From Bog-756 sp963776225 (GTDB lineage Bacteria > Actinomycetota > Acidimicrobiia > Acidimicrobiales > RAAP-2), in NCBI GenBank assembly GCA_963776225.1, contig CAVZLL010000003.1:248001-312000 (forward strand): a DNA stretch of 64,000 nucleotides. Direction: 5' to 3'. The notes under the pieces are model-generated. The model did no database searches, was not told where the DNA came from, and was given only the letters and a program-made list of their open reading frames with translations. Below, one piece after another: positions 1 through 8,991 of this stretch. The position numbers and the translations under genes are program-made. The number at the start of each line of letters is the position of its first letter. Positions within the stretch are counted from its first letter, which is position 1.

Positions 1-1
1 G

Positions 2-169
2 GCCGTTGACGGCAAGGCGAACGCCGCAACCGTGAGAGCGCTTGCTGATGCCCTCGGCGTGCCGCGCAGCCTCGTGCAGATTGTGACTGGCCAACGGGCG
101 CGCACCAAGGTTGTCGAGGTGGAGTCGGCCAAGCCCGATGCCGTGGCGGCCCTCCTGCGTCAAGAGTAG
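2..169 (+). CDS. DUF167 family protein, C-terminal part (cut by window edge)
   Basis: The first 55 codons in this frame end in TAG and begin inside a gene that starts upstream of the window. The visible residues include AVDGKANAATVRALADALGV followed by a V-x-I-V-x-G-x-x-A-R-x-K stretch. This is the hallmark of the small DUF167/YggU family, where G-K-A-N and the S/T-G-x-x-(S/A)-R-x-K motif are the conserved core. The biochemical role of the family is not established. Only the C-terminal half can be judged; the frame has no stop, and its tail runs a few residues past the usual end. Confidence 0.85.
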   Translation, partial: AVDGKANAATVRALADALGVPRSLVQIVTGQRARTKVVEVESAKPDAVAALLRQE

Positions 170-351
170 GAAGGCGAGCTGCAACGGATCGGTCATGATC
201 AACGCCCTGAACTGGACTTAGGGTGGACAGCCACCTCGTACGGCGGCTTCGATCCGCAAGGGGGTTCGAACGTCGGCCTTTTCTTCGGTTGAGAGAAGCC
301 AATGAAATACCGGATCTGACCTGGTAAAACGTTGTAAGTCCGACAACACCG

Positions 352-424
352 TGGAGGTAAGGGGATTCGAACCCCTGACCTCTTGACTGCCAGTCAAGCG
401 CTCTACCAACTGAGCTATACCCCC
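352..424 (-). tRNA. tRNA-Ala (anticodon GGC)
   Basis: The minus strand gives a 73-nt cloverleaf. The acceptor arm GGGGGTA pairs with TACCTCC (one G-T pair), the D-arm carries AGCTCAGTTGGTAGAGC, the anticodon stem-loop is CTTGA-CTGGCAG-TCAAG with GGC at the anticodon positions, and the T-arm holds GGTTCGAATCC. The discriminator base is A. The 3' CCA is not encoded: the bases after the discriminator are C-G-G. It reads GCC (and GCT by wobble) alanine codons, which are dominant in this GC-rich genome. No integrase lies next to it. Confidence 0.97.
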
Positions 425-627
425 GAAGGTCGGCTCAGGCTATCAGGACCCTCCCGGGCCGAAGAAGCCGCGCTCGCCGGATCGAGGTGGCGGCCGCCAG
501 GGCTGTGAACACCCCTGCCGACAATTCGGCCGGACCGATCGCTACCATCCCAGCCGAGGTGACCGGCAGGCACCGGGCCGGGGCACCACCGGTCACCGGA
601 CGATCGGACAGGACGAGGGGCAAATCA

Positions 628-1845
628 GTGGGCGATTCCATCGAGTTCCAGAACGCGGTCACCGTGGACCGTGCGGCGCACCAATCGGAGACGGCCGACG
701 GGGCCGAGGGACACACCTCGACGTCCACCGGCACCGCGCTGATGCCGCGTCCCGGCGAATCACTGATCGGCCCGGTTCCCCCTCTGCCGGTCGCGCTCGA
801 TGATCGGCCGGGCGCCCGCCCGGAGTCGGTCCGGGGCTCACTTCCCGCCCACCGACGGACCCTGGTGGCGGTCGTGGTCGCGGTGCTCGTCGCCGCCATC
901 GCCACGGGCGCCGCGGTCGGCGCGGCCGGGTCCGGAACGGGGACCGGCTCGGGAACACCCGCCCATGGTTCCTCACGGGGGGCGCTGGCCGCAGCGGCGG
1001 CCGGAACGGCGGCAGCCCCGACGGTCGCGTTCACCCTGCAGGCCACCCAGGCCTCCGCTGCCACCACCACGACCCTGGTGGCGGGGTCGGGCGCGGTCGA
1101 CCTGGCAACAGGGGTCGGTCGGATGCGGGCCACGGTCCCCGAGCTCTCCGTCGTCACGGGCGTCGGGGGCGACTCCGTCTCGCTGGTGACCGATGGTCGT
1201 GCCGTCTATGTGGCTGTACCGGGCCTGGCCCGGCTGACCGCGGGGAGGACCTGGCTGCGCGCGACCCTTCCGACCGACGCGGTCAAGGGTGATGCTGGCT
1301 CTGCGACCCTGGCCATCCTCGCCGACCCGACCCGCCTGCTCGGCCTGCTCGGTTCGCTCGGAGGACCGGTCACCGACCTCGGCCCGGTGGTGCTCGACGG
1401 CACGCCGGCCACCGAGTACCGGACCACGATCACGCTCGGCGCACTCGCCTCCCGGACCGGTCACGGCTCCTCCTCCCGCATCTCGTCGCTCGGTGCGGAG
1501 ACCGCCCGGATCCTCGGCCGGCTCGGCAACGTGTCGGTACCGGTGACCGCGTGGGTCGGTCCGGACGGCCGTCTCCGCCAGCTCTCGGTCTCGCTCCTCC
1601 TCAGCCGGGCCAGCCTCGCCGGGTTGTTCGGCGACGCCGTCTCCGGCTCGCTCGGCGCGTCGCCGGCCACCCGCTCCGCCACGAGCACCACCGTCACCGT
1701 CGGGTTCTCCCACTACGGCGAGCCGGTGGACGCGGGTGTGCCCCCCGCCTCCGAGGTCACCGACCTCGGGTCGATCCTCTCCTCTGTCCGAGGCGGCCTC
1801 TCCCGGGTGGCCGGCGACCTCTCCGGACTCGCCGCCAGTCTCTGA
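628..1845 (+). CDS. single-pass exported/membrane-anchored protein, LppX/LprG-like fold possible
   Basis: The frame is open from 487, but GTG 628 has a good Shine-Dalgarno (ACGAGGGG at 613-620) and avoids a low-complexity extension, giving about 405 aa. The first roughly 75 residues are hydrophilic and cytosolic. A hydrophobic helix of about 20 residues (VAVVVAVLVAAIATGAAV) follows, then a long Ala/Ser/Thr-rich linker. The outer domain contains G-S-G-A-V-D-L-A-T-G-V-G-R-M and V-T-D-G-R-A-V-Y-V, a pattern reminiscent of LppX/LprAFG-type lipid-binding proteins, although there is no lipobox. The family assignment is weak. The membrane topology is what the sequence supports. Confidence 0.7.
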   Translation: MGDSIEFQNAVTVDRAAHQSETADGAEGHTSTSTGTALMPRPGESLIGPVPPLPVALDDRPGARPESVRGSLPAHRRTLVAVVVAVLVAAIATGAAVGAAGSGTGTGSGTPAHGSSRGALAAAAAGTAAAPTVAFTLQATQASAATTTTLVAGSGAVDLATGVGRMRATVPELSVVTGVGGDSVSLVTDGRAVYVAVPGLARLTAGRTWLRATLPTDAVKGDAGSATLAILADPTRLLGLLGSLGGPVTDLGPVVLDGTPATEYRTTITLGALASRTGHGSSSRISSLGAETARILGRLGNVSVPVTAWVGPDGRLRQLSVSLLLSRASLAGLFGDAVSGSLGASPATRSATSTTVTVGFSHYGEPVDAGVPPASEVTDLGSILSSVRGGLSRVAGDLSGLAASL

Positions 1846-1888
1846 CGCGCGCCTCGCTCCGGTCGGCGGTGCGCAGTCCGGGGCCCGG

Positions 1889-1894
1889 TACGAT
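1889..1894 (+). promoter_or_regulatory. -10 element TACGAT of a probable leaderless leuS transcript
   Basis: TACGAT lies 8 nt before the leuS ATG, and there is no Shine-Dalgarno in between (CGGCCCCC). The spacing puts the transcription start at or next to the A of ATG. The same layout recurs before several other genes in this window. Confidence 0.6.
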
Positions 1895-1902
1895 CGGCCC
1901 CC

Positions 1903-4410
1903 ATGGCCCGGGCCTACGACGTCTCCGCAGTCGAGAAGAAGTGGCAGCGCCACTGGAACGACGAGGGCACCTATGAGGTCGACGCGGACGACCCGAGACC
2001 TCCCTGGTACGTCCTCACCATGTACCCGTATCCCTCGGGGCCGGCCCACATGGGCCACGTCCGCAACTACACCTTCGGCGACCTCCTCGTCCGCCACCGG
2101 ACCATGCTGGGCCACGCCGTGCTCTCGCCCTTCGGGTTCGACTCGTTCGGGCTCCCCGCAGAGAACGCGGCCATCACCACCGGGACCCACCCCCGCGTCT
2201 TCACCGATGCCCGGATCGCCGAGCTGAAGGCGTCGATCCTCTCGCTCGGCGCGGTCTACGACTGGCGCCGCGAGATCCGCAGCCACGACCCCGAGTACAT
2301 CAGGTGGAACCAGGTCATCTTCGAGAAGCTGCTGGCCGCAGGGCTCGCCTACCGGGCGGCCGCGCCGGTCAACTGGTGCCCCGGCTGCCAGACCGTGCTG
2401 GCCAACGAACAGGTCCTCTCGGACGGCACCTGCGAGCGGTCGGGGGACCTGGTGGAGACCCGCGATCTCGAGCAGTGGTTCCTCCGGATCACCTCCTACG
2501 CCGACGAGCTGCTCGCCGGCCTCGACGACCTCGAATGGCCGGAGCGGGTCAAGACCATGCAGCGCAACTGGATCGGACGCTCGGAGGGGGCCGAGTTCGA
2601 CCTGGTGGTCGAGGGACGCGACGGATCCGACGGCCGTGAACGCCTCGCGCTGCGGGTCTTCACCACCCGCCCGGACACCTCGTTCGGCATGACCTACGCG
2701 GTGGTCGCCCCCGAGCACCCGCTGGTCGACGAGCTGACCACCCCAGAGCACCGCGACGAGGTCGGGGCGTTGCGTGCCCGCGCCGCGGTGACCTCGGAGC
2801 TCGAGCGCCTCTCCGAGTCCGGTGCCGCCCTGGCCAAGCGCGGCGCGTTCACCGGCTCCTCGGTGATCAACCCCTTCACCGGCACGGCGGTCCCGGTCTT
2901 CGTGGCCGACTACGTGCTCATGGGCTACGGAACGGGCGCGATCATGGCCGTCCCCGCCGAGGACGCCCGGGACTGGGACTTCGCCCAGGCGTACGGCCTG
3001 CCGGTGGTCCGGACCGTGCGCCCCCCCGCAGGCTGGGACGAGCACGGCGGCCCCGACGGGAGGCCGGGCGGCGCCTACACCGGCGACGGCGAGAAGATCA
3101 ACAGCGAATGGCTCGACGGCCTGGACATCCCGACCGCCAAGGCCCGGGCCACCGAGTGGCTCGAGGAGCGGGGGATCGGCGAGCGCAGGGTCAACTACCG
3201 GCTCCGCGACTGGCTCATCTCGCGCCAGCGGTTCTGGGGTTGCCCGATCCCGGTCGTGTACTGCCCGGACCACGGCATCGTCCCGGTGCCGGTCGCCGAT
3301 CTTCCGGTGCTGGCCCCCGACGACGTGGAATTCCTCCCGACCGGGGTCTCCCCCCTCGCCACCAACGAACGGTTCCTGCACACGACCTGCCCGACCTGTG
3401 GCGGGCCGGCCACCCGCGAGACCGACACCATGGACACCTTCGTCGACTCGTCGTGGTACTTCCTCCGGTTCACCGATCCGTGGTCGCCGGGGGTGCCGTT
3501 CGACCCGGCGATCGCCGGCCACTGGATGCCGGTCGACCAGTACATCGGCGGGATCGAGCACGCGATCCTCCATCTGCTCTACGCCCGCTTCTTCACCAAG
3601 GCGCTGGCCGATGTGGGGATCGCGCCCGAGGGGCTCCGCGAGCCGTTCGCCCGGTTGTTCACCCAGGGCATGATCCGGATGGGCGGGACCAAGATGTCCA
3701 AGTCCAAGGGGAACCTGGTCGCTCCGTCGAGCTACCTGGACACCGTGGGTGCCGACGCGCTGCGCCTCTTCCACCTCTTCGTCGGCCCGCCGGCGGACGA
3801 CGTGGACTGGACCGACCAGACCGACAGCGTGATCGACGGCTGCGCCCGGTTCCTCGACCGGGTCTGGCGCCTGGCCGTCCCGTCAGTGACCCGTCCCCCT
3901 GCAGCGACAGCGGACGATCCCGCTCCGGGAGCGCCGGCCATCCTCCGAGCCACCCACCGGCTGATCGACCGGGTGACCCGGGACTACGAGCGGTGGTCCT
4001 ACAACACCGCGGTCGCCGCATGCATGGAGTTCGTCAACCTGCTCCAACCCTACGACCGGGACGGTGGTCGCCGGGAGGTCGTCGACGATGCGGTCGACAC
4101 CCTCCTCCTGCTCCTGGCCCCGATGACCCCCCACCTCGCAGCCGAGGCCAGGGAGCGTCGCCACGGTGACGACGTCCACCTGCTGCCGTGGCCTTTCGCC
4201 GACCCCGAGCTCCTCGTGGAGGAGACCGTGACCATGGTGGTCCAGATCGGCGGCAAGGTCCGCGACCGCATCGAGGTGCCCCCGGACATCGGGGAGGCCG
4301 ACGCGGAGCAACTGGCCCTCGCCTCGCCGCTCGTGGTGGCCGCGCTCGACGGGGCGCCCCCGAGGCGGGTCATCGCCAAGCCGCCGCGGCTGGTCAACAT
4401 CGTCGTCTGA
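1903..4410 (+). CDS. leuS: leucyl-tRNA synthetase
   Basis: Class I aminoacyl-tRNA synthetase that charges tRNA-Leu in the cytoplasm; 835 aa, the normal size for the bacterial type. The HIGH signature appears as HMGH at residues 49-52 inside PYPSGPAHMGHVRNYT. A zinc-finger-like Cys pair follows (WCPGCQ near residue 160), then the large CP1 editing insertion with its T-rich peptide (TTRPDTSFGMTY). KMSKS is at residues 597-601, and the C-terminal anticodon-binding and VQIGGKVRDR leucine-specific domains are present. The start at ATG 1903 is supported by the -10 box just upstream. It is convergent with the oxidoreductase gene that ends at 4447. Confidence 0.98.
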   Translation: MARAYDVSAVEKKWQRHWNDEGTYEVDADDPRPPWYVLTMYPYPSGPAHMGHVRNYTFGDLLVRHRTMLGHAVLSPFGFDSFGLPAENAAITTGTHPRVFTDARIAELKASILSLGAVYDWRREIRSHDPEYIRWNQVIFEKLLAAGLAYRAAAPVNWCPGCQTVLANEQVLSDGTCERSGDLVETRDLEQWFLRITSYADELLAGLDDLEWPERVKTMQRNWIGRSEGAEFDLVVEGRDGSDGRERLALRVFTTRPDTSFGMTYAVVAPEHPLVDELTTPEHRDEVGALRARAAVTSELERLSESGAALAKRGAFTGSSVINPFTGTAVPVFVADYVLMGYGTGAIMAVPAEDARDWDFAQAYGLPVVRTVRPPAGWDEHGGPDGRPGGAYTGDGEKINSEWLDGLDIPTAKARATEWLEERGIGERRVNYRLRDWLISRQRFWGCPIPVVYCPDHGIVPVPVADLPVLAPDDVEFLPTGVSPLATNERFLHTTCPTCGGPATRETDTMDTFVDSSWYFLRFTDPWSPGVPFDPAIAGHWMPVDQYIGGIEHAILHLLYARFFTKALADVGIAPEGLREPFARLFTQGMIRMGGTKMSKSKGNLVAPSSYLDTVGADALRLFHLFVGPPADDVDWTDQTDSVIDGCARFLDRVWRLAVPSVTRPPAATADDPAPGAPAILRATHRLIDRVTRDYERWSYNTAVAACMEFVNLLQPYDRDGGRREVVDDAVDTLLLLLAPMTPHLAAEARERRHGDDVHLLPWPFADPELLVEETVTMVVQIGGKVRDRIEVPPDIGEADAEQLALASPLVVAALDGAPPRRVIAKPPRLVNIVV

Positions 4411-4446
4411 CCGCTCCGCCGACCGGTGGGCACGGCTCGGCCCGGG

Positions 4447-5451
4447 CTACGTGAGGCCGGCCAGCACCTCGGCCCAGCGTTCCGTGGGGACCCCCGACGG
4501 CGCATAGACGTTGAACCGGTCGACCACGTCGCCGAAGCGGGTCCGCACCAGGCCCGCGACGTCGTCCAGCGTGCCGACCACGGCGAACGCCGCCAGCACG
4601 TCGTCGTCGATGAGATCGGTCATCTCGTCCCAGGCGCCGCGCCGCGAGAGGGTGTGGAGGTCGTCGTGCAGGTCGCCCCACCCGTGCAGGTCGAGGACCG
4701 GCCGGTAGGCGGGGGTCGACCCGTAGAAGGCGAGCTGCTTCCTGGTGGCGACGATGGCTGCCTCGAACGAGGCCTCGTCCATCCCGGTCACCACCATGCC
4801 CGGCAGGGAGATCTCGACGGCCGACCTGGAGCGTCCACTGCGGGCGAGGCCGCGCTCGAGGGCGGGGAGGGTGATCTCGCGCAGATAGCGCTCGGTGGTG
4901 AAGCCGTGCGCGAGCAGACCATCCGCCACCTCCCCGGCCACCTCGGTCATCCGCTCGCCGACCGCGGCGAGGAAGACCGGCGGGTTGCCGAAGGGGTTGG
5001 GACCCGGATCGAACATGGGCGTCATCAGGGTGTGGCGGTAGAACTCGCCGCGGAAGGCGAGCCGGCTCCCCCCGGCCCAGCTCGCCCAGATCGCCCGGAC
5101 CGCGAGGATGAGCTCGCGCATGCGCGGCGCCGGGTGCGACCAGGGCATCGAGAACCGCTTCTCGATGTGCGGCTTGATCTGGGACCCGAGGCCGAGCATG
5201 AACCGGCCCCGGGTCATCGTCTGGAGGTCGTTGGCCGTCGTGGCGAGGGTCATCGGGTTGCGGGCGAAGGCAACAGCGATCCCGGTGCCGACCTGGATGC
5301 GCTCCGTGTGCTCGGCCGCAAGGACCAGGGGGAGGAAGGGGTCGTGTGCGGTCTCGGCAGACCAGAGCCCGCCGTAGCCGGCGGCCTCGGCCTCGACGGC
5401 GCACTCGACCACCCCCGCCGGATCGACGCCGAGGGTGCGGTCGATGCGCAT
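4447..5451 (-). CDS. LLM-class F420-dependent oxidoreductase (TIGR03617-like)
   Basis: 334-aa TIM-barrel protein of the luciferase-like monooxygenase family. In actinobacteria these enzymes usually use coenzyme F420 rather than FMN. Family features visible are the N-terminal RIDRTLGVDP strand, GTGIAVAFARNPM (about residues 56-68), RGRFMLGLGSQIKPHIEKRF, where the family has a conserved GSQI/GW-type cofactor-contact segment, and a C-terminal GWGDLHDDL region. It most resembles the MSMEG_2256-type subfamily. The substrate cannot be read from sequence. It is tail-to-tail with leuS and divergent from the DUF1707 gene. Confidence 0.88.
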   Translation of the reverse strand: MRIDRTLGVDPAGVVECAVEAEAAGYGGLWSAETAHDPFLPLVLAAEHTERIQVGTGIAVAFARNPMTLATTANDLQTMTRGRFMLGLGSQIKPHIEKRFSMPWSHPAPRMRELILAVRAIWASWAGGSRLAFRGEFYRHTLMTPMFDPGPNPFGNPPVFLAAVGERMTEVAGEVADGLLAHGFTTERYLREITLPALERGLARSGRSRSAVEISLPGMVVTGMDEASFEAAIVATRKQLAFYGSTPAYRPVLDLHGWGDLHDDLHTLSRRGAWDEMTDLIDDDVLAAFAVVGTLDDVAGLVRTRFGDVVDRFNVYAPSGVPTERWAEVLAGLT

Positions 5452-5518
5452 GGGTCACGGTACCAAGCGGGGCGTTCGGGACCCGGTTGCGGCCGAAAGG
5501 AGTAAAAAAACCGGATAA

Positions 5519-6208
5519 GTGGTTGCATCACCACTCACCGTGCCCCAGAATTGGGAGGTGGCAGCGTCGACCGACCCCCGAGAGCTGCTCATGGTCGGTC
5601 GCCTGGAGGCGGTCCCCGCCCCGCGGCACCTGCTCGCCCCACGGCCGGTCCCGGCTGCCTGGCCGGTGCCCGAGCTGGGTGCCCCACCCCCCGGCGCCGG
5701 ACCGGAGGCGCCCGGCGCCTCCGACGACCCGCCGGGCGACCCGGGCAACGGCATCACCGACGAGGACCGCAACCGCTACGGCGTCCTCCTCGACCGGGCC
5801 CTCGACCGGGGCCTGCTCACGCCCTCCGACTACCAGGTCCGGCTCGCCGAGCTCGCCGAGGCGACCTCCATCGAGCAGATGCACCGCATCGTGACCGAGC
5901 TGCCGGTCTTCGCCGCGCCCCCGGCAAAGACCCAGGGGGGCTCCCGCCGCCAGGTCCGGGTCCCATGGGGCGAGCGCCCCCCCGGGGTGGCCGCGTCGGG
6001 AAACCCCAACCGGTCCGGCGCCCCGGCCGCCCGGTCCTGGGAGCAGAGCGGGCGGTGGCTCGTGCTGGCGGCTCTCGTCGTCGTGCTGGTCGCCTCGTTG
6101 ATCGTCCTCGCCCTGCTCGCCGGGCACCTCACCCATACCCAGTCGGGCGGGCTGGTGCCGCGGCCGCCCTCGGCGGGCGCGGCGGTCCTCAGTGGCCTTC
6201 GCCTCTGA
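5519..6208 (+). CDS. DUF1707 (SHOCT-like) domain membrane protein
   Basis: 229 aa. After a proline-rich N-terminus, residues about 78-125 contain ITDEDRNRYGVLLDRALDRG with L-T-P-S-D-Y-x-x-R-L-x-E-L-x-x-A following. This is the DUF1707 pattern, a short oligomerisation-type helix pair found in actinobacterial membrane proteins. A second low-complexity linker precedes a C-terminal membrane helix (WLVLAALVVVLVASLIVLAL). The start is uncertain: GTG 5519 has GGAG 16 nt upstream, and ATG 5591 is an alternative. Its 3' end overlaps the PAC2 gene on the other strand by 20 nt. Confidence 0.75.
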   Translation: MVASPLTVPQNWEVAASTDPRELLMVGRLEAVPAPRHLLAPRPVPAAWPVPELGAPPPGAGPEAPGASDDPPGDPGNGITDEDRNRYGVLLDRALDRGLLTPSDYQVRLAELAEATSIEQMHRIVTELPVFAAPPAKTQGGSRRQVRVPWGERPPGVAASGNPNRSGAPAARSWEQSGRWLVLAALVVVLVASLIVLALLAGHLTHTQSGGLVPRPPSAGAAVLSGLRL

Positions 6209-7097
6209 GGAATTGCTCGAGCTCGGCGGCGATCTCCTCCCCGCTGGGTAGCTCGCTGTCCGTACCCAGGGAGGTGCCCTCCTCCGAATCGAGCGCTGCC
6301 TCGAGGCGGCGGACCATCTCGAGGTGGTCGGGGTTGGTGCCGATGAGCTCGTCCACCTGGGCGCGTGAGGCCTCTCCGGCCGTCCGCAGCGGACCGGAGT
6401 CGAGTACGGCCCCGGTCACCGCGCAGAGCCCCTCGACGAGGGCGGCGCTGGCCTCGGGATAGGGCATCGCCGACACGTAGTGCGGGACCCTCGCCCAGAG
6501 ACCGATGACCGGGATGCTCGCCTCTCCGAGGGCCACCTCGAGCGCGGTCTGCACGCCGGCGGGGACCTCCAGCGTGCCGTGCACCGTACCCACCCGCCCG
6601 GCGAGGTCGGCGGAGCTCGGGGGGACCGTCGAGGCCAGTCGCACCGGCCGGGTGTGCGGGGTCGGTGCCGGGAACGCGCCGAGGCCGACGACCCGCCGCA
6701 CGTCGAGGATCCCGGCGAGCTCGACGACCGCACCGATGAAGCTCGGCCACCGGAAGTCCGGCTCGGGTCCGGTCAGGTAGACCAGGTCCGCACCCGCCCG
6801 GTCCTTGCCCGCCACCAGCCGGATGGTCGGCCAGGTGAGCTCGGTGGTCACCCCGTCCTCGAGGCGGGCGATCGGGCGCCGGGCCCGCTGGTCGATGAGC
6901 GGCTCGGTGTCGAAGGTCGCCACGACGGCGGTCGGGGAGGTGGTGAGCAGGTGGGCGATGGCTCCGGACGCGCCCATGCCCGCGTCGACCCAGCCCTCGA
7001 GTGCGACCACCAGGATCGGATGGTCGACCCGCGCGCCGGGCGGGCGCCCCCACCCGGGATCGATCTCGTAGAGGGATGACGATCCGGCGGCGCTCAT
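6189..7097 (-). CDS. PAC2-family protein (proteasome assembly chaperone-like)
   Basis: 302 aa. It carries the PAC2 fold signature: a P-I-L-V-V-A-L-E-G-W-V-D-A-G strand-turn near the N-terminus, TFDTEPLIDQRARRP, a V-V-G-L-G-A-F-P-A-P-T-P-H-T-R segment, and GLWARVPHYVSAMPYPEAS. Actinobacterial PAC2 proteins resemble eukaryotic proteasome-assembly and archaeal PbaB-like chaperones, but their bacterial role is unproven. Glu-rich C-terminus. ATG 7097 overlaps the stop of the upstream phosphotransferase gene by 4 nt (ATGA), so the two are co-transcribed and probably translationally coupled. Confidence 0.9.
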   Translation of the reverse strand: MSAAGSSSLYEIDPGWGRPPGARVDHPILVVALEGWVDAGMGASGAIAHLLTTSPTAVVATFDTEPLIDQRARRPIARLEDGVTTELTWPTIRLVAGKDRAGADLVYLTGPEPDFRWPSFIGAVVELAGILDVRRVVGLGAFPAPTPHTRPVRLASTVPPSSADLAGRVGTVHGTLEVPAGVQTALEVALGEASIPVIGLWARVPHYVSAMPYPEASAALVEGLCAVTGAVLDSGPLRTAGEASRAQVDELIGTNPDHLEMVRRLEAALDSEEGTSLGTDSELPSGEEIAAELEQFLRGEGH

Positions 7098-8155
7098 CGG
7101 GACTCCAGCTCGGCGAGGGCGAGCTGGCCGAGCCTGCCCACGTGATCGGCGAACCGGTCGACCCCGGTCCGGTCGCCGGCCGCCGCGCCCCCGGCATAGC
7201 GGGCGTGGACGCCCTGGAGGATGCAGGCCAGTTTCCAGAACCCGAAGGCACGGTAGTAGGGCACCGACGAGACGTCGAGCCCCGAGGCGGCGGCGTAGCG
7301 GTCGAGCAGCTCGGCGCGGGTGGCGAACCCGGGAAGGGTGGTGGGGGCGACGCCGAGCAGCGCCTGGATCGGGTCGCCGGCCTCCGCCCAGTAGACGAGG
7401 AGGAGGCCGAGGTCGGCGAGCGGGTCGCCGAGGGTGCAGATCTCCCAGTCGAGGATGGCGACCACGGAGCCCGCGTCGTCGAGGACCGTGTTGTCCAACC
7501 GGTAGTCGCCGTGCACGATGGAGACCGCTTGCTGTACCGGGATCCCTTCCTCGAGCAGCGAGTGCACCGTGTCGACGACCGCCGGTCCGGGCGTGCCGTC
7601 GACGGTGGATCGGCTGAACTGGCCGTGCCACCGCTTGAGCTGCCGTGCGATGTACGCGTCGCGTCTGGCGAAGTCCCCGAGGCCGACCGCGTCGACGTCG
7701 ACCCGGTGGAGGCCGGCCAGCGTGTCGACCAGCGAATTGCCGGCGTGCGCCCGTTCCGCCTCGCCGAGCACCGCCGCCGACGCCTCGTCGCGGAGGATGT
7801 GTCCCTCGACGAAGGACATCACGTAGAACGGGGCGCCGTTGACGTCGGGATCGGTGCACAGCCCGAGGGTGCGGGGTACCGGGACGTCGGTCGGCCCGAG
7901 GGCGTGGATGACCGTGTGCTCCCGGGCCATGTCGTGGGCGGTCGGCAGGACGTGGCTCATCGGTGGGCGGCGGAGCGCGTAGGCGTGGCCGGCCGCGTCG
8001 GTGACCTTGTAGGTGAGGTTCGAACGCCCCCCGGCGATGAGCTCGAAAGAGAAGGGGGGTACCGCGCCGTCCACCGTCGCGACGATCCACGCGGTGACCG
8101 GCCCGGTGGCGATGCCCTCGACCTCGGGCCTGGCGGCGGGCGTGACGACATCCAT
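7094..8155 (-). CDS. APH-type phosphotransferase family protein (ACAD10/11 N-domain-like)
   Basis: 353-aa kinase-fold protein. The nucleotide-binding lobe includes GGRSNLTYKVTD (residues about 42-53). The catalytic Brenner box is HGDYRLDNTVL (215-225), and the metal-binding ILDWE is at 234-238 followed by L-G-D-P-L-A-D-L. This subfamily often sits beside acyl-CoA metabolism genes and resembles the N-terminal domain of ACAD10/ACAD11, which phosphorylates 4-hydroxyacyl-CoA. That substrate is inference here. It forms a two-gene operon with the PAC2 gene (4-nt overlap) and diverges from the thioredoxin-TPR gene. Confidence 0.88.
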   Translation of the reverse strand: MDVVTPAARPEVEGIATGPVTAWIVATVDGAVPPFSFELIAGGRSNLTYKVTDAAGHAYALRRPPMSHVLPTAHDMAREHTVIHALGPTDVPVPRTLGLCTDPDVNGAPFYVMSFVEGHILRDEASAAVLGEAERAHAGNSLVDTLAGLHRVDVDAVGLGDFARRDAYIARQLKRWHGQFSRSTVDGTPGPAVVDTVHSLLEEGIPVQQAVSIVHGDYRLDNTVLDDAGSVVAILDWEICTLGDPLADLGLLLVYWAEAGDPIQALLGVAPTTLPGFATRAELLDRYAAASGLDVSSVPYYRAFGFWKLACILQGVHARYAGGAAAGDRTGVDRFADHVGRLGQLALAELESR

Positions 8156-8221
8156 GACCCGACGCTACCCGCACAACCCGCATCTCCCGGTGGCACGGCC
8201 GGACCGGACGGGTTCGACCGG

Positions 8222-8227
8222 TATGGT
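8222..8227 (+). promoter_or_regulatory. -10 element TATGGT of a probable leaderless transcript
   Basis: TATGGT ends 7 nt before ATG 8235, with no ribosome-binding site in between. It supports ATG 8235 rather than the upstream in-frame ATG 8223, which would lie inside the -10 box. Confidence 0.55.
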
Positions 8228-8234
8228 CGGATCC

Positions 8235-8954
8235 ATGATTGACGTGACCGATGCCACGTTCGAGGAGGAGGTCCTGCAGCGCTCGTCCACGGTCCCGGTG
8301 GTCGTCGACCTCTGGGCGCCCTGGTGCGGGCCGTGCACGACCCTCGGACCGATCCTCGAACGTGCGGTGGCGGCCACCGAGGGCGCGGTTGCGCTGGCCA
8401 AGGTCAACGTCGACGAGAACCCGCAGATCTCGGCGGGGTTCCGGGTCCAGTCGATCCCGGCGGTCTTCGCCCTCCGGGACGGCACGGTGGTCGACCAGTT
8501 CATCGGCGCCCAGCCCGAGGCGGCGGTCCGGGCATTCGTCGACCGGCTCGCGCCGGTCGCGTCCGAGGCCGACCTGCTGGCCGCGGAGGGCAGTGAGGCC
8601 GGGGACGAGGCCCTGCTCGAGCGCGCGCTCGAGCTGCAGCCCGACCACGCGGTGGCCATCGCGTCACTGGCCCGGCTGCTCATCGGCAGGGGCGCAACCG
8701 ACGAGGCGGTGTCGCTGCTGCAGCGCGTCCCCGAGTCGCCCGAGACGAGACGACTGATGGCCGAGGCACGGCTCGCCACCAACCCGCACCGGTCCGGGGA
8801 GGCCGACACGGACGAGCGGCTCACCCTGCTGCTGGAGCGGGCGCGGGACGACCTCGACGCGCGTCAGGAATTCCTCGACCTGCTCGAGACGCTCGGACCG
8901 GTGGACCCGCGCACCGCCTCCTACCGCAAGGCCCTGGCTTCGCGGCTGTTCTGA
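8235..8954 (+). CDS. co-chaperone YbbN-like protein (thioredoxin domain plus TPR)
   Basis: 239 aa. Residues about 1-105 form a thioredoxin domain with WAPWCGPC (CGPC at 31-34), the V-N-V-D-E-N strand and the cis-Pro loop QSIPAVF. The rest is a helical TPR-like region (ALELQPDHAVAIASLARLLI and repeats) ending in L-D-x-x-R-T-A-S-Y-R-K-A-L-A-S-R-L-F. This is the YbbN/CnoX architecture: a folding holdase that hands clients to DnaK or GroEL. Unlike E. coli CnoX, the redox CxxC is intact, so oxidoreductase activity is possible. ATG 8223 is an alternative start. Confidence 0.9.
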   Translation: MIDVTDATFEEEVLQRSSTVPVVVDLWAPWCGPCTTLGPILERAVAATEGAVALAKVNVDENPQISAGFRVQSIPAVFALRDGTVVDQFIGAQPEAAVRAFVDRLAPVASEADLLAAEGSEAGDEALLERALELQPDHAVAIASLARLLIGRGATDEAVSLLQRVPESPETRRLMAEARLATNPHRSGEADTDERLTLLLERARDDLDARQEFLDLLETLGPVDPRTASYRKALASRLF

Positions 8955-8978
8955 CGGCCCGCCGTCCCGGGGGCCCGA

Positions 8979-8984
8979 TAGCGT
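8979..8984 (+). promoter_or_regulatory. -10 element TAGCGT of a probable leaderless folP-like transcript
   Basis: TAGCGT ends 7 nt before GTG 8992 and no Shine-Dalgarno is present. The flanking CGG matches the copies before leuS and the YbbN-like gene. Confidence 0.55.
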
Positions 8985-8991
8985 CGGCCAC

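Noticed and set aside
352..424. tRNA-Ala as the attachment site of the accessory element
   Set aside because: It is 31 kb from the integrase, with uninterrupted core genes in between.
973..3774. Very long open frame on the minus strand across the exported-protein gene and leuS
   Set aside because: It is the complement of clear coding genes. Very high G+C removes stop codons from other frames. The translation is low-complexity and matches no family.
7098..8648. Upstream extension of the PAC2 frame through the phosphotransferase gene
   Set aside because: The extension is Arg/Gly-rich shadow sequence. ATG 7097 overlaps the upstream stop as ATGA and matches the family start.
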